The position numbers and the translations under genes were made by a program. A stretch of 64,000 nt of DNA from Cohnella kolymensis (GTDB taxonomy: Bacteria; Bacillota; Bacilli; Paenibacillales; Paenibacillaceae), in assembly GCF_000829465.1 (NCBI RefSeq), contig NZ_JXAL01000001.1, forward strand, positions 248,001-312,000, written 5' to 3'. The notes beneath the pieces are model-generated. The model ran no database searches and was not told where the DNA came from. It was given only the letters and a program-made list of their open reading frames with translations. Below, piece after piece: positions 46,773 to 56,365 of this stretch; the first letter of the stretch is position 1; every line of letters starts with the position of its first letter.

Positions 46773-47789
46773 CTATTTCGTAGTAAGCGCATCTTGCGCA
46801 GACTGAAGTTCACTACTCCAGTTTCCGGTTTCCTTTAAGTATTTTATTGTACCCGGGTGAAAAGGAATGATCGGCTTGCTTTTCGTTGTACGTTCTAATG
46901 TCCATTCTTTAGCAGCATTATGGAAAGATACAAATTCCTTATTATTATCAAAGAAGGTTTTAGTAATTTGGTAAATTTTCTCCTCCGGAACAGAGCTGTC
47001 CGCTACGAAATAGGTAGCAAGAGCGAATGTGGTGACATCCTGATCCTGGTTCGGGAAGCTTCCTTTTGGAATAACGCTTTTATATAAAGACTTCGGTAAT
47101 GATGAAATCACTTGATCAACCTTGGCTTCCTCCATAGGAAGAAATTCCACGACATTGTCACGCATGAGTTCCGACAGAAGCGCGTTGCCGAGAGACACCG
47201 GGAATATAGCCGCATCGACCGTGCCTGTTCTCAGAGCTTCAACCGTTTCATTCGTCTCAACTGTTTTTATAATATTTACTTTGCTTTTATCGATCCCGTA
47301 GGTCTGCAGTAAGTTATCCGTGATTAACTCAAACTCAAATAGTGCCGGACGAATACCAATTAATTTTTTCCCAGCCAAATCCTCAACAGACTTTATCCCG
47401 GAATTTTTACGCACAACGATAGGGCGGAAACTCGTCTGTCCGACTGCAACTAAAGAAACATCCACCTTCTCTTTAAAAGGTGCGATCGTGTTCATCGCAT
47501 TATAAGCAGAAGGAGAGTCTGCAACCGCTAGATCAATATCGTTATCAGCCATAGCGAACATATTTGCATCCGAGCCGCCCACAGCTTCTACGGAAGAATT
47601 AATTTCAGCATGCTTCAACAACAATTCGGAAATACCTACTGCCAAAGTGTAATATACGGAACCTACGCTGTTTGTACCAATTTTTAATGTCGAATTTCCG
47701 GAGCTTCCTTGTTTTGAACCACAAGCCGAAATGACTGCAGCGACAAGACAAAATGACAATACAATAGATACGATTTTCCTCTTTGACAT
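46773..47789 (-). CDS. TAXI family TRAP transporter solute-binding lipoprotein
   Basis: 338 residues with a lipoprotein signal peptide (IVLSFCLVAAVISACGSK; Cys23 modified). The mature part begins LKIGTNSVGSVYYTLAVGISELL, the TAXI signature, and continues VEAVGGSDANMFAMADNDIDLAVADSPSAYNA. It captures an organic acid (glutamate, 2-oxoglutarate or aromatic acids in known cases) for the fused permease 10 bases downstream. Specificity cannot be read from sequence. Confidence 0.9.
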   Translation of the reverse strand: MSKRKIVSIVLSFCLVAAVISACGSKQGSSGNSTLKIGTNSVGSVYYTLAVGISELLLKHAEINSSVEAVGGSDANMFAMADNDIDLAVADSPSAYNAMNTIAPFKEKVDVSLVAVGQTSFRPIVVRKNSGIKSVEDLAGKKLIGIRPALFEFELITDNLLQTYGIDKSKVNIIKTVETNETVEALRTGTVDAAIFPVSLGNALLSELMRDNVVEFLPMEEAKVDQVISSLPKSLYKSVIPKGSFPNQDQDVTTFALATYFVADSSVPEEKIYQITKTFFDNNKEFVSFHNAAKEWTLERTTKSKPIIPFHPGTIKYLKETGNWSSELQSAQDALTTK

Positions 47790-47872
47790 GATAGCGCCGC
47801 CTTTAACTAATTTTGAATGTTACAAAAAAGGAACCACGAGTAGTCATACGTGCTCTGGCATCATGTTGTCGT

Positions 47873-49294
47873 TTACTTATGGTAGTTGATTGAATGATAT
47901 TCGATATATTCCGCCAGACCAATCTCGGAATTCTCTCTTCCAATTCCACTCTGTTTTACACCGCCGAAAGGAATGTGCCTTAAGCCAAGCCGTGACTGAC
48001 CGTTCTGGTTGATAAATGTCATGCCGGCTTCGATTTGCCTGGATAGACGAACAGCGCGATCAAAATCTGAAGACCATATCGTCGATCCAAGACCGTAATC
48101 CGTACTATTGGCCATTTGAAGTACTTCTTCTTCCGTACTGTACGGGATCAAAGGAATGATCGGCCCAAACTGCTCGCAAGTGACGATCTCTTGATTCGGA
48201 TGAGGGTTCTTTACAATCACTGGTTGCAAATAATAACCGTTATCCCAGTTATCAGGTTCAACCTTTTCGCCCAATATCACCGTTTGAGCTCCGCTTTGTT
48301 TAGTTCGCTCAATCAGTTCGTTAACATAATTGAATTGGACCTTATTGTTCAGAGGTCCGAATGTAACCTTGGGATCCATTTGATGCCCAATCTGATACTG
48401 ATCCACGATCTGGCACATCTCATCAAAAAACTTTTCATACATATTTTGCGGCACATACACTCTTTTAGTGGCATAGCAGTACTGGCCTGACCGGCGGAAA
48501 ACAGAAGTTACGATTTTGGGCAGCACCTCCTGCATGTCAGCATCATCCAAAACGATGGCAGGATCGTTGCCGCCTAATTCAAAATGCACGTTTTTCAAGG
48601 AATTCGCCGCATCTTGCATGACGTACTTGGCTACTGTGCCGCCGCCGGTAAATGATATTTTGCGCACGAGCGGATGAGCAGTTAATGCAGAACCCACATC
48701 CCCTCCGCCATGCACCACATTGATCACTCCCGGTGGAAACAGTTCCGCTATCTTCATCAATATAGAGGAGATGCCCAGCGGGGCATTTGGCGAAGGCTTA
48801 AACACAATCGTATTCCCGCATACCAAGGCCGGAGCCAACTTTTGCATAGTCAAAATGACAGGCGCATTCCATGGCACGATACCTACAATGACACCGATCG
48901 GTCTTTTTTCGACACTCACCCAGCTATGTTCGTCTTCAAATTGTTTTTCCTCAAAAAATACCTTCGCGGCTTCAACCGTATGTCTTATTCCGGCTACTGC
49001 CCCTCCAATCTCCGCAAGCGTCACAGAAGGAATCATCCCCGACTCTCTCGCAATGAGGGGCGCAAATGTGGAAGCCTCGGCTTCCAACAATGAAGCCGCT
49101 TTCAACAAAAGCTCGGAACGTTCTGTAAGATCAGTTTTATGCCAAGTCTGGTATGCCTGATGGGCTGCCTGGACCGCTTGTTCCACATGCTGGGCAGTAC
49201 CCTGTGCCACTTCCCCGACTACATCAGTTAAACGACCCGGATCTCTTACTTCAGCATAAGAATCTGTGGGCACGTCCTGATTGTTAATTAACAA
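47873..49294 (-). CDS. NAD(P)-dependent aldehyde dehydrogenase
   Basis: 473 residues. Family landmarks: VPWNAPVILTMQKLAPALVCGNTIVFKPSPNAPL (cofactor pocket), FTGGGTVAKYV, the general base Glu in FELGGNDPAIVL, the catalytic Cys in RRSGQYCYATKRVY, and GPIIPLIPY. It oxidises an aldehyde to the acid. With the TPP enzyme downstream it could form a decarboxylase-dehydrogenase route (2-oxo acid to aldehyde to acid). It precedes the TAXI-TRAP genes on the same strand with an 83-base gap. Confidence 0.9.
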   Translation of the reverse strand: MLINNQDVPTDSYAEVRDPGRLTDVVGEVAQGTAQHVEQAVQAAHQAYQTWHKTDLTERSELLLKAASLLEAEASTFAPLIARESGMIPSVTLAEIGGAVAGIRHTVEAAKVFFEEKQFEDEHSWVSVEKRPIGVIVGIVPWNAPVILTMQKLAPALVCGNTIVFKPSPNAPLGISSILMKIAELFPPGVINVVHGGGDVGSALTAHPLVRKISFTGGGTVAKYVMQDAANSLKNVHFELGGNDPAIVLDDADMQEVLPKIVTSVFRRSGQYCYATKRVYVPQNMYEKFFDEMCQIVDQYQIGHQMDPKVTFGPLNNKVQFNYVNELIERTKQSGAQTVILGEKVEPDNWDNGYYLQPVIVKNPHPNQEIVTCEQFGPIIPLIPYSTEEEVLQMANSTDYGLGSTIWSSDFDRAVRLSRQIEAGMTFINQNGQSRLGLRHIPFGGVKQSGIGRENSEIGLAEYIEYHSINYHK

Positions 49295-49652
49295 ATGAAT
49301 ACGTGTATGGTTCAGTTATATAACACCCTTTCCTCTTATTCTGAAAGCCTTTTCAAAATTACATAAAATAAAAGTTACTCTGTTCTACTGATCTATCCAT
49401 TTAAAACCTCACATTACATTCTTAAGGATAATATGGATAAAAATGAATAGAATCATATATTAATAATGAACGGATTTAAGTAAAAATCAAATTGATTTTT
49501 TTAATCTTACCTATATAAGATCCATATGAGTTGACAAATTGTCTTAGTAAGCCTAGATTTTTTTAATATAACAACTGAACTTGAATGAACCAGCTTTAAT
49601 ATACTCCTTAACGTATTTGCGACAAATAAGACATCAGAGAGGAGAATCAAAA
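49295..49652. other. Divergent intergenic region, 358 bases
   Basis: AT-rich and without an open gene. It separates the minus-strand aldehyde dehydrogenase operon from the plus-strand reductoisomerase-like small gene. A plus-strand promoter with a palindrome over its -35 is visible at 49531-49559. No clear minus-strand promoter was picked out. Confidence 0.6.
49531..49559 (+). promoter_or_regulatory. Candidate SigA promoter with overlapping palindrome
   Basis: -35 TTGACA (49531-49536), a 17-base spacer, then a weak -10 TAGATT (49554-49559). The palindrome GACAA-A-TTGTC (49533-49543) overlaps the -35, a natural repressor site. Confidence 0.4.
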
Positions 49653-49889
49653 ATGACAAATTATCAAGATACGGATTACTCATATCTCAAAGGTAAAACA
49701 GTGGCCATTTTCGGAACTGGAATTGAGGGATTAGAGCAAGCGAAACGTCTTAGAAATAACGGGATACCTGTGTTGGTGTCTTTACGGGAAGGCGTCAAAT
49801 CCCCCACCACCATGTGGACCGATGAAGGCTTTGAGATCGTATCCATCTATGAAGCAGTCGATAAATCGCAAGTCGTTCAAGTATGGTAG
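49653..49889 (+). CDS. Stand-alone protein resembling the N-terminal domain of ketol-acid reductoisomerase
   Basis: 78 residues. It begins TNYQDTDYSYLKGKTVAIFGTG with a Rossmann-type turn (GTGIEG) and continues EQAKRLRNNGIPVLVSLREGVKSP and GFEIVSIYEAVDKSQVV. This follows the order and spacing of the first 80 residues of IlvC (KARI). The catalytic helical domain is absent. It is not a visible frameshift product, because a terminator stem follows 50 bases after the stop. AGAGAGGAG precedes the ATG, so it is probably expressed. Role unknown; it could bind NADPH or be a relic. Confidence 0.7.
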   Translation: MTNYQDTDYSYLKGKTVAIFGTGIEGLEQAKRLRNNGIPVLVSLREGVKSPTTMWTDEGFEIVSIYEAVDKSQVVQVW

Positions 49890-49935
49890 TAAGATGTTTC
49901 TATTCCGCTTTCAACTAAATATTTGTTAGTTTCAC

Positions 49936-49966
49936 CAAAAACAGCAGGTCGCGACGACCTGCTGTT
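49936..49966. terminator. Bidirectional terminator
   Basis: AACAGCAGGTCG / CGACCTGCTGTT with a 3-base loop. T-rich flanks are stronger on the minus strand (TTTTTGG), where it ends the membrane transporter gene. It also serves the plus-strand KARI-like gene. Confidence 0.7.
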
Positions 49967-50000
49967 GCTTTATATACTCATATTCGAGGCCTAACAGGAC

Positions 50001-51412
50001 TTATACACAGATCAAGAAAAATACGACAATCAAATAAAACCCTAAGCATTGCCATAGGTTCCAGGTCAAAATCTTAAACGAGGAAACTCGAATCAAGGAC
50101 GACATGACGCCGAGTGTACCGCTGAAAGGTCCGATATAAAACGTTAATACGGCTCCACCTAGAAGCGCAACGGTCATATGTTCAGGTGATATCCCCATTA
50201 AAGCGGGATTCAGCGCCTGAGCCAGTAATGTGGCGGAGACGATCGGATGAAAACCCAGAAAAGAGAACACAAGCGGGACTAAAGGCAGAAACATCAGAAA
50301 GATACCCTCGCCAATCCAGTGGTTAAAGCTCAGTATAAAATCATTGATCTGAACGTCAACATGCGAATATTTGATGGACTGGGCAAAAAATGCGGCGCTT
50401 AAAAATATGGCGAACTGCTCGCTCATCGTAGGAATGAATTTCTTGAAGTGGGCGGATGTCCCCTTTGCACACTCTTTTCCCTTGCCGATCATGAGAGACC
50501 ATATCCACGCGAATGGTACGGCTATTAACGTGGCGGTGAGCACGAGTCCGATCGAAGAAAAATGATCTATGCCGACAATGAGTAAAATCAAACAGACGAC
50601 GGCGATTCCGACTTGCGTCAGCTTTTTTTTGGTTTCCCGGTTCGTGATAGGTTCTGCCGCAGCCGCGATCTCATCGGCCATTTCATGATTCTCGTCGTTC
50701 GTCCGCACCGGGTAAACATTCGATTTAAACGCGGTGAAATAAAAGAAGATCCAATTAAACAAAAGCCCGCAGATGCTGATCAAGAACAACTCGGCGGCAA
50801 TGCTCAGCCAGTCCACGTTGGTGAGAGCTATAAACACGCCGACTACACCGGAAAGAGGGGTCCAGATGACGGGCAAAACATAACCATGGATGATGGCGAC
50901 TGACAAAAACTTTGACCGGTTGCTGGACAAAAGCCGTTCCACGGAAGACTTGATGCTGTGATACATCATCGGAACTGCGGCCAAGTTGAGCAGTACGCCC
51001 ATGATATAGGAAACGGACGAGACCAAAGTATAAAATTTGATGGTCGACCGCACGTTATTGCTGAACACATGATCGATTGCCCGAGTATAGTCGCCTATTC
51101 GAATAGGAGCGCGAGTACAGGAAGCATCGCAAACAATGTGAGCAGGTAGAGCATATCGCCATAAATCAAAATATATTCATAAATGGTGGTCCCTTGATTC
51201 CAAACGAGCCAAGTGCCTACCGCCAGAAAAAACAATGTCATCCCTTTGACAACAGGGCCGACCGTCGGCAAAGCCAATAAAATAGACAATAGGGATAGAG
51301 CGGAAATGACGATGTCCAGTTGTTCAACTTGACCGATGGTATAAATTAAGAAAAATATAATGGAGAGTGAAAAAACCCAAGTTCGCAAAGACGAAATCCA
51401 TGAATCCGCCAT
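50001..51412 (-). pseudogene. Multi-pass membrane transporter of unassigned family, frameshifted
   Basis: The first piece (51412-51095) gives three helices (SSLRTWVFSLSIIFFLIYTIG to LTLFAMLPVLALLFE). The second piece (51068-50001) has about nine more (VSSVSYIMGVLLNLAAVPMMYHS, HFKKFIPTMSEQFAIFLSAAFFAQS, FLGFHPIVSATLLAQALNP). Adding one base at 51098-51099 joins them as LLFEIGDYTRAIDHVFSNNVRST, so this was one protein of about 470 residues. The helix pattern suggests an ion or organic anion transporter (ArsB/DASS-like fold), but I cannot name the family. GGAAGG precedes the ATG. It lies 13 bases after the EamA-type transporter. Confidence 0.7.
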
Positions 51413-51425
51413 TGTACACACCTTC

Positions 51426-52311
51426 CTATGCCGTAAACGCGATTACACCCGCCCCCAAAAATATCAACAAGGCTATGGCTATCACAACGGGCGATATCTC
51501 CTCTTCTTCTTTTAAAAATATTTTACTGAAGATAACCGTAAGCACCGGTTCCACTGCGGCAATTGCGCCCGCATAAGCAACATGAATATATTGAATGGAA
51601 ATAAAAAAAGACAATACCGCCATACTTGTCATGATCCCGGACAATATGTAAAATTTGTTCTTAAATTGAAGGTTTGTTTTAACAAGTTCAGTGAAATTTC
51701 CTTTAATGGCCTCACTGATAGAAAAGCTGATAAACGCGACCGCCGCCCCGATAAACGCCCCTGCAAATGGATCCGAATAATGGAACATCGCCTGTTTTCT
51801 TAAACCTTGCCCAATTCCGAAACCAACCGCTGCCAAAATCGAGAAAATCAAACCCAGTTTATTTATGTTACTTTCCGAGTTACTGAAAAATTGAAGTCCC
51901 TGCAGCCCGAGACCCGCGAAAATTAAAAAAAGGCCGACCCACGGCCAAACTCCGTAGGCTTCATTCAATACTAAGACGGCAAATAACAAGGTAAACACAG
52001 GGGCGGTGTTTTTTAAGGCCACTGCCCTGGAAGGGCCGACTCTCCGGATGCCTGCAAACAACGTAGCTCTGCCGAAAAAGGTACTGAAAATACCCGCCAG
52101 CACGAAAAAAAGAATACCGAGAGCGGTTGGCGAGGATAAATCTTCCGAAACCAACCGGTAAATTGCCCATGCGAGACCTAACACCGCTACATTGACGATA
52201 ATCGACATGAATACGCCGTTGTCTTTCTCGGATGCGCGCATTCCTTTTTTCAGGAACATACTGTTGACCGTAAAAAAAAAGCGCTGTTAAAAAAGCAAAG
52301 AGGAATCCCAT
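51426..52311 (-). CDS. EamA/DMT superfamily transporter, N-terminal frameshift
   Basis: 277 residues are open from 52259 (LKKGMRASEKDNGVFMSIIV). Ten hydrophobic segments in two EamA repeats include FFVLAGIFSTFFGRATLFAGIRRVGPSRAVALKNTAPVFTLLFAV. The missing first helix is upstream: ATG at 52311 with AAGGAG, reading GFLFAFLTALFF, then a shift in the nine-A run at 52272-52280. Removing one base yields FFTVNSMFLKKG. DMT proteins export amino acids or other metabolites. A terminator lies between it and the TRAP operon, so it may have its own promoter. Confidence 0.83.
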
Positions 52312-52331
52312 CGAGTGTCTCTCCTTGGCTT

Positions 52332-52363
52332 AAAAATGAAACCCTCAGGTTTCCCTGAGGGTT
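52332..52363 (-). terminator. Terminator of the DctPQM operon
   Basis: AACCCTCAGG / CCTGAGGGTT with a GAAA loop on the minus strand, followed by TCATTTTTAAG. It starts 9 bases past the DctM stop codon. Confidence 0.8.
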
Positions 52364-52372
52364 GAGCACAAA

Positions 52373-53656
52373 TTAAAGCGGCCCGAACATGTTTGGTATC
52401 CATAACACGAATTGCGGCCAGTACGTGATAATCATAAGCACTACAATGGAAACGGCGACAAATGGCCATATTTCTTTAATGAGCGTTTCAAGTTTGACTT
52501 TACCCACAGACGAGGCTATGAAGAGTCCGGCCCCAACCGGCGGCGTAAGCAATCCAATCGTACTGTTTATACATACGATGATTCCGAAATGAACCGGATC
52601 AATTCCGAATTTATCCACCAGCGGCATGAAGATTGGAAGCAAAATGACCAATGTAGCCAATTCATCCATCCAAATGCCGTTAATTAAAAGGAAGATATTG
52701 ATTAAAAGTAAAAATACCCAAGGACTATCCGTAATGGATGCCATCCATTCCACAATATGCTGCGGAATTTGTTCAAAAGTAAGAACCCAACCGAATAGAG
52801 TGGCCATCGCGATTAACAAGGTTACCGCAGCAGTAGAAATGGCTGTGTTGACTAAAATTTTGGGGAAGTATGAGATTTTCAACTCTTTGTATATGAAAAA
52901 TCCGGCTATCGCGGCTATCGCACAGGCGATGGCAGCGGATTCAGTAGCCGTAAACACACCACTTGTTATTCCGCCTATGATAATTACTGGAACGGATAAA
53001 GCGGGCAGCACTTGTACAAATACGGTTGCTCTCGTTCTGAACGATTCCTTTTTTGACCTTGGAAAGTTATGTTTATAACCCAAGTACGCAATTAAACCCA
53101 TCAGGGCACCTGCCAGCAAAAGACCTGGCATAATCCCGGCTAGAAACATTCTACCAACAGAGGTTCCACTACCTACAGCATAAATAACAAATAACATACT
53201 TGGAGGAATGATAGGACCCAATAAAGCAGCCGAAGCGGTAGTGGCCGCTGCAAATTCACGCTTATATCCTTCTTCCTCCATGGCAGGTACCATGACTTTG
53301 CTCATTACCGCAGTTTGCGCAATGGCCGAACCTAAAATCGCAGCAAGAAACATGTTTGCGACTACATTAACGTACGCCAAGCCGCCTCTAAAATGGCCCA
53401 CGAACACTTTCGCAAACCGGATCAGTCTGGTTGTTAAACCGCTTGAATTCATTAATTCCCCCGCAAGCATGAAGAGCGGGATTGCCAGCAGCCCGAAATT
53501 TTCCAGACCGGAATAAAGACGTTGAGGCGCGGTTGGAAGCAAGTCCATATTATGGCTTACGAAAATATAAATGATTGTGGTAATCCCCAAAATAAGCGGA
53601 ATCGGTATCTGAAGGAACAATAAAACAACAAATCCGATTAATACTATCTCTACCAT
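52373..53656 (-). CDS. dctM: TRAP transporter large permease (DctM family)
   Basis: 427 residues, the standard DctM length, with about 12-13 helices. Family motifs are FVVLLFLQIPIPLILGI, AIPLFMLAGELMNSSGLTTRLI, ATTASAALLGPIIPPSMLFVIYA and LLTPPVGAGLFIASS. It forms the channel of a DctPQM importer with the two genes upstream. RBS AAAAAAGG precedes the ATG. A stem-loop lies in the 97-base gap after dctQ and may adjust expression of this subunit. Confidence 0.92.
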   Translation of the reverse strand: MVEIVLIGFVVLLFLQIPIPLILGITTIIYIFVSHNMDLLPTAPQRLYSGLENFGLLAIPLFMLAGELMNSSGLTTRLIRFAKVFVGHFRGGLAYVNVVANMFLAAILGSAIAQTAVMSKVMVPAMEEEGYKREFAAATTASAALLGPIIPPSMLFVIYAVGSGTSVGRMFLAGIMPGLLLAGALMGLIAYLGYKHNFPRSKKESFRTRATVFVQVLPALSVPVIIIGGITSGVFTATESAAIACAIAAIAGFFIYKELKISYFPKILVNTAISTAAVTLLIAMATLFGWVLTFEQIPQHIVEWMASITDSPWVFLLLINIFLLINGIWMDELATLVILLPIFMPLVDKFGIDPVHFGIIVCINSTIGLLTPPVGAGLFIASSVGKVKLETLIKEIWPFVAVSIVVLMIITYWPQFVLWIPNMFGPL

Positions 53657-53710
53657 TCTACCATTTCCTTTTTTGTTTAATTTATCTAAGTTGTATTTGA
53701 AAGAAGAAAT

Positions 53711-53744
53711 CCGATACCCGGAATTTATGGTTTAGGTATCGGAA
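53711..53744 (-). other. Intercistronic hairpin between dctQ and dctM
   Basis: TCCGATACC / GGTATCGGA arms around a 16-base loop, followed by T-rich sequence (TTCTTCTTTC) on the minus strand. It lies between the dctQ stop and dctM start and may be a partial terminator or mRNA-processing element. Confidence 0.5.
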
Positions 53745-53753
53745 TAAATGTGT

Positions 53754-54242
53754 TCACGCTTTTTCGCGCGTCGTCAAACTCTTGAGGAACAGATCCAAAG
53801 CATGGATTGTCATACCCGCAATTCCAACAGGCACGCTTAAATAGGGATAGATCATCGGCAGCATCATCGCCGTCGATTGTTGGAACGAAATATCCGGCGA
53901 TAAAATCCACGGAATGGAGTAGACCAAGAAATAGATTAAAAAACCTAAAACGATAGCAAACCCAACGGAAAGCAATATCATGCGGATCTTACCATTCAGT
54001 CGATCCATCAGAATAGACACACTCGCTAGCTGATCTTTCTTAAGAGCCATGCTCCCCCCTACAAAGGAAATCCATATGAAACTGTACATAGCAATCTCAT
54101 CGGACCAAACCAAAGGGGAATTGAAAAAGTAACGAAATATCACACCAGCTATGAGTGATAAACTCATAATCAGCACCGCAATAGAAACAATTACTTTCTC
54201 GATCCGGAACACGGCGTCACTTAACTTGGCGACCAAATTCAC
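53754..54242 (-). CDS. dctQ: TRAP transporter small permease (DctQ family)
   Basis: 162 residues with four membrane helices. The central SPLVWSDEIAMYSFIWISFVGGSMALKKDQLASV is the conserved DctQ helix 2-3 region. It forms a membrane complex with DctM. It begins 19 bases after the binding-protein gene's stop codon and has AGGAGGC before its ATG. Confidence 0.9.
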   Translation of the reverse strand: MNLVAKLSDAVFRIEKVIVSIAVLIMSLSLIAGVIFRYFFNSPLVWSDEIAMYSFIWISFVGGSMALKKDQLASVSILMDRLNGKIRMILLSVGFAIVLGFLIYFLVYSIPWILSPDISFQQSTAMMLPMIYPYLSVPVGIAGMTIHALDLFLKSLTTREKA

Positions 54243-54261
54243 AGAATTGCCTCCTTAGCTG

Positions 54262-55311
54262 TTATTTCTTAGTTGCATCATCAATGAAGGCTTTAATTAA
54301 CGGATCGCTTGAATATTTGGCCCAGATTTCATCCGTCACGCTTTTGAATGCATCCTTGTTGTCTGCTTCATACACTTTCACGCCGCCATCCTGAAGCTTC
54401 TTCAATACTTCTTTTTCGTTGTCGAGCACATACTTATTACCCCAATCAATGGCAGCCTTCGACGCGTCTTTTACAATTTGTTGGTCTTCTGGGGAAAGCT
54501 TGTCAAGTTTAGCCTTGCTCACCACAACCATAGCGTTAAAGGAAAATTGATTTAATAACGTGAATTCTTTTGCAACCTCATAGTATTTCTCTGTCCAAGC
54601 AGAGTCCACGCTTGCATTAACGCCGTCAACGACTCCGGTTTGCAGTGCCGGATAAACCTCAGGCAGAGGCATTGGAGCAGCGCTCGCTTTCAAAGCAGAA
54701 TAGAAATCATTGATGACAGTTCCGCCCGGGGCACGGATTTTCTTGCCTGCGAATGCTTCAGGCGTTTCCATGGAACCGCTCTTCATCAGAATGCTGTGAT
54801 TTCCCGTTTGCAGCCAATCCAAACCAATAATTCCTTGCGGCTCTAATAACGCCAGCATTTTCGTTGCTGAATCGGTACCTCTCATTTTGCTTGCCGCTTC
54901 TGTATTGGGGAACAACATAGGCATGAACCATGCATTCAAGGATTTAGCGCGAGTTGACATATAAGCAGTTGTGATATAACCGAAATCAACTACACCTGCA
55001 CCGATCTGCTGAATCATATCGGCCTCTTTGCCCAATTGGCTGGCCGGGAAGATTTCCAGCTTCATTCTTCCGCCAGAGCGCTGGTTTAGTTCCTCATTGA
55101 ACTTCTCGGCAGTTTTCACCCACGGATGATCCGCTTGTACGATGGTAGTCAGTTTAAAAGTATAACTTGGCTTGTCCGATGCATTAGCTGCTGTATTCTT
55201 AGACGCCGCATTAGCTTCCCCTTTGACGCCAGAGGTCTGTTTATTTCCGCAAGCGCTTACAACCGCAATAATAAAAATTAGCATCAGTATAAGTATTGAT
55301 TTCTTCTTCAT
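54262..55311 (-). CDS. dctP: TRAP transporter solute-binding lipoprotein (DctP family)
   Basis: 349 residues with a lipoprotein signal (LILMLIFIIAVVSACGNK). The mature part follows DctP order: YTFKLTTIVQADHPWVKTAEKFNEEL, RSGGRMKLEIFPASQLGKEADMIQQIGAGVVDFGY, and the carboxylate-binding Arg region in GKKIRAPGGTVINDF. It captures a carboxylic acid outside the cell. It is divergent from a LysR regulator; the shared region carries one of two copies of an 18-base motif. The partner genes (Rieske oxygenase, alcohol dehydrogenase) suggest an aromatic or hydroxy acid. Confidence 0.91.
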   Translation of the reverse strand: MKKKSILILMLIFIIAVVSACGNKQTSGVKGEANAASKNTAANASDKPSYTFKLTTIVQADHPWVKTAEKFNEELNQRSGGRMKLEIFPASQLGKEADMIQQIGAGVVDFGYITTAYMSTRAKSLNAWFMPMLFPNTEAASKMRGTDSATKMLALLEPQGIIGLDWLQTGNHSILMKSGSMETPEAFAGKKIRAPGGTVINDFYSALKASAAPMPLPEVYPALQTGVVDGVNASVDSAWTEKYYEVAKEFTLLNQFSFNAMVVVSKAKLDKLSPEDQQIVKDASKAAIDWGNKYVLDNEKEVLKKLQDGGVKVYEADNKDAFKSVTDEIWAKYSSDPLIKAFIDDATKK

Positions 55312-55399
55312 CCTTATCCCCCTAGTAATTGTCGGTAGTATTGAAAAGTTAATTACGTTAATATTAACTTATGGCTGTAAGTTCCTTCAAATAGATATA

Positions 55400-55417
55400 T
55401 TCAATGTGACCCATATG
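55400..55417. promoter_or_regulatory. Candidate LysR operator, copy 1 (between dctP and lysR)
   Basis: TTCAATGTGACCCATATG lies 32 bases before the LysR start and 89 bases before dctP. A second copy matching 17 of 18 bases, in inverted orientation, is found just downstream of the lysR gene at 56366-56383. Confidence 0.6.
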
Positions 55418-55448
55418 AAATCTTAATACAATAAGGCGGGTTGTTCGC

Positions 55449-56348
55449 ATGGAACTTAAACATATCCAGGCTTTCTTGATGATCGTAGAGAAAGAAAGCT
55501 TCTCGCTAGCAGCAGAAGCGTTATACACCACTCAACCGACGATCAGCCTGCGGATTCAACATCTTGAACAATCGTTGAATGCAAAGCTGTTTAAAAGGAT
55601 CAGCGGAAAAAAAGTCATCTTGACCGAGGCCGGCGAAATCATTCTCCCCTATTTTAAGAACGCGTATGACTTGATTCAAGAAGGCGCCGGTGCTCTGCAG
55701 GCGGGTCAGAAAGTACAAAAGAAAGTAATCATATCCTGTCCAAATTATATAGGAGAGGCAATTTTGCCCGAATTGCTCAAAACATTATACGAAGCCATGC
55801 CTGACATCGAGTTTGATGTAAAAGTGATGATTACCGACGATATCATTGAAAAAATGCGAAACGGCGAGATCGACATTGCACTCGCCTATCTTTCCAGCCA
55901 GCATGACTACGACGATCTCGATACTGTTCAAGTCACGAAGGAGAAAAATATACTCGTTTGCAGTCCGGCCCATCCTTTGGCAAACTGCGACCCTCTATCC
56001 TTGGCGGATCTAAAAAATGAGCGAATCATTATTTATAACCGTATATTTCCGACGACCAAAATCGTCGAGCAGTCTTTGCAAAAACAAGGCTTGCACAACT
56101 ACCAATATGCCGAGATCAATCATCTGGGCTGGATTAAACTGATGCTCCGCAGAGAACTGGGCGTAGCCTTTTTACAGAAGATGATCGTAATCGACGAACT
56201 GAAAAGCGGACAATTAATCGAGCTTCCCTTGGCCAAACCTTTGCCGCCCACTCCGATTTATCTCGTCTTCAAATCGTCGTTCTCAGATCATCTTAAAGAG
56301 ATCACGATAGAATCGACCAAAGCCCTATTTGCAAATTTGGAAAATTAA
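55449..56348 (+). CDS. LysR family transcriptional regulator
   Basis: 299 residues. The N-terminal winged helix (MELKHIQAFLMIVEKESFSLAAEALYTTQPTISLRIQHLEQSLNAKLF) and the two-lobed effector domain (from about residue 90) are standard. The last third includes GWIKLMLRRELGVAFLQKMIV. It lies divergent from dctPQM and upstream of the Rieske oxygenase and dehydrogenase genes. Matching motifs on both sides of lysR suggest it controls both units, with the transported substrate or its product as inducer. Confidence 0.92.
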   Translation: MELKHIQAFLMIVEKESFSLAAEALYTTQPTISLRIQHLEQSLNAKLFKRISGKKVILTEAGEIILPYFKNAYDLIQEGAGALQAGQKVQKKVIISCPNYIGEAILPELLKTLYEAMPDIEFDVKVMITDDIIEKMRNGEIDIALAYLSSQHDYDDLDTVQVTKEKNILVCSPAHPLANCDPLSLADLKNERIIIYNRIFPTTKIVEQSLQKQGLHNYQYAEINHLGWIKLMLRRELGVAFLQKMIVIDELKSGQLIELPLAKPLPPTPIYLVFKSSFSDHLKEITIESTKALFANLEN

Positions 56349-56365
56349 ATAACGTATTAACTTTA

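Noticed and set aside
49653-49966. Frameshifted full-length ketol-acid reductoisomerase
   Set aside because: The bases after the stop do not encode KARI's helical domain in any frame, and a terminator follows within 60 bases.
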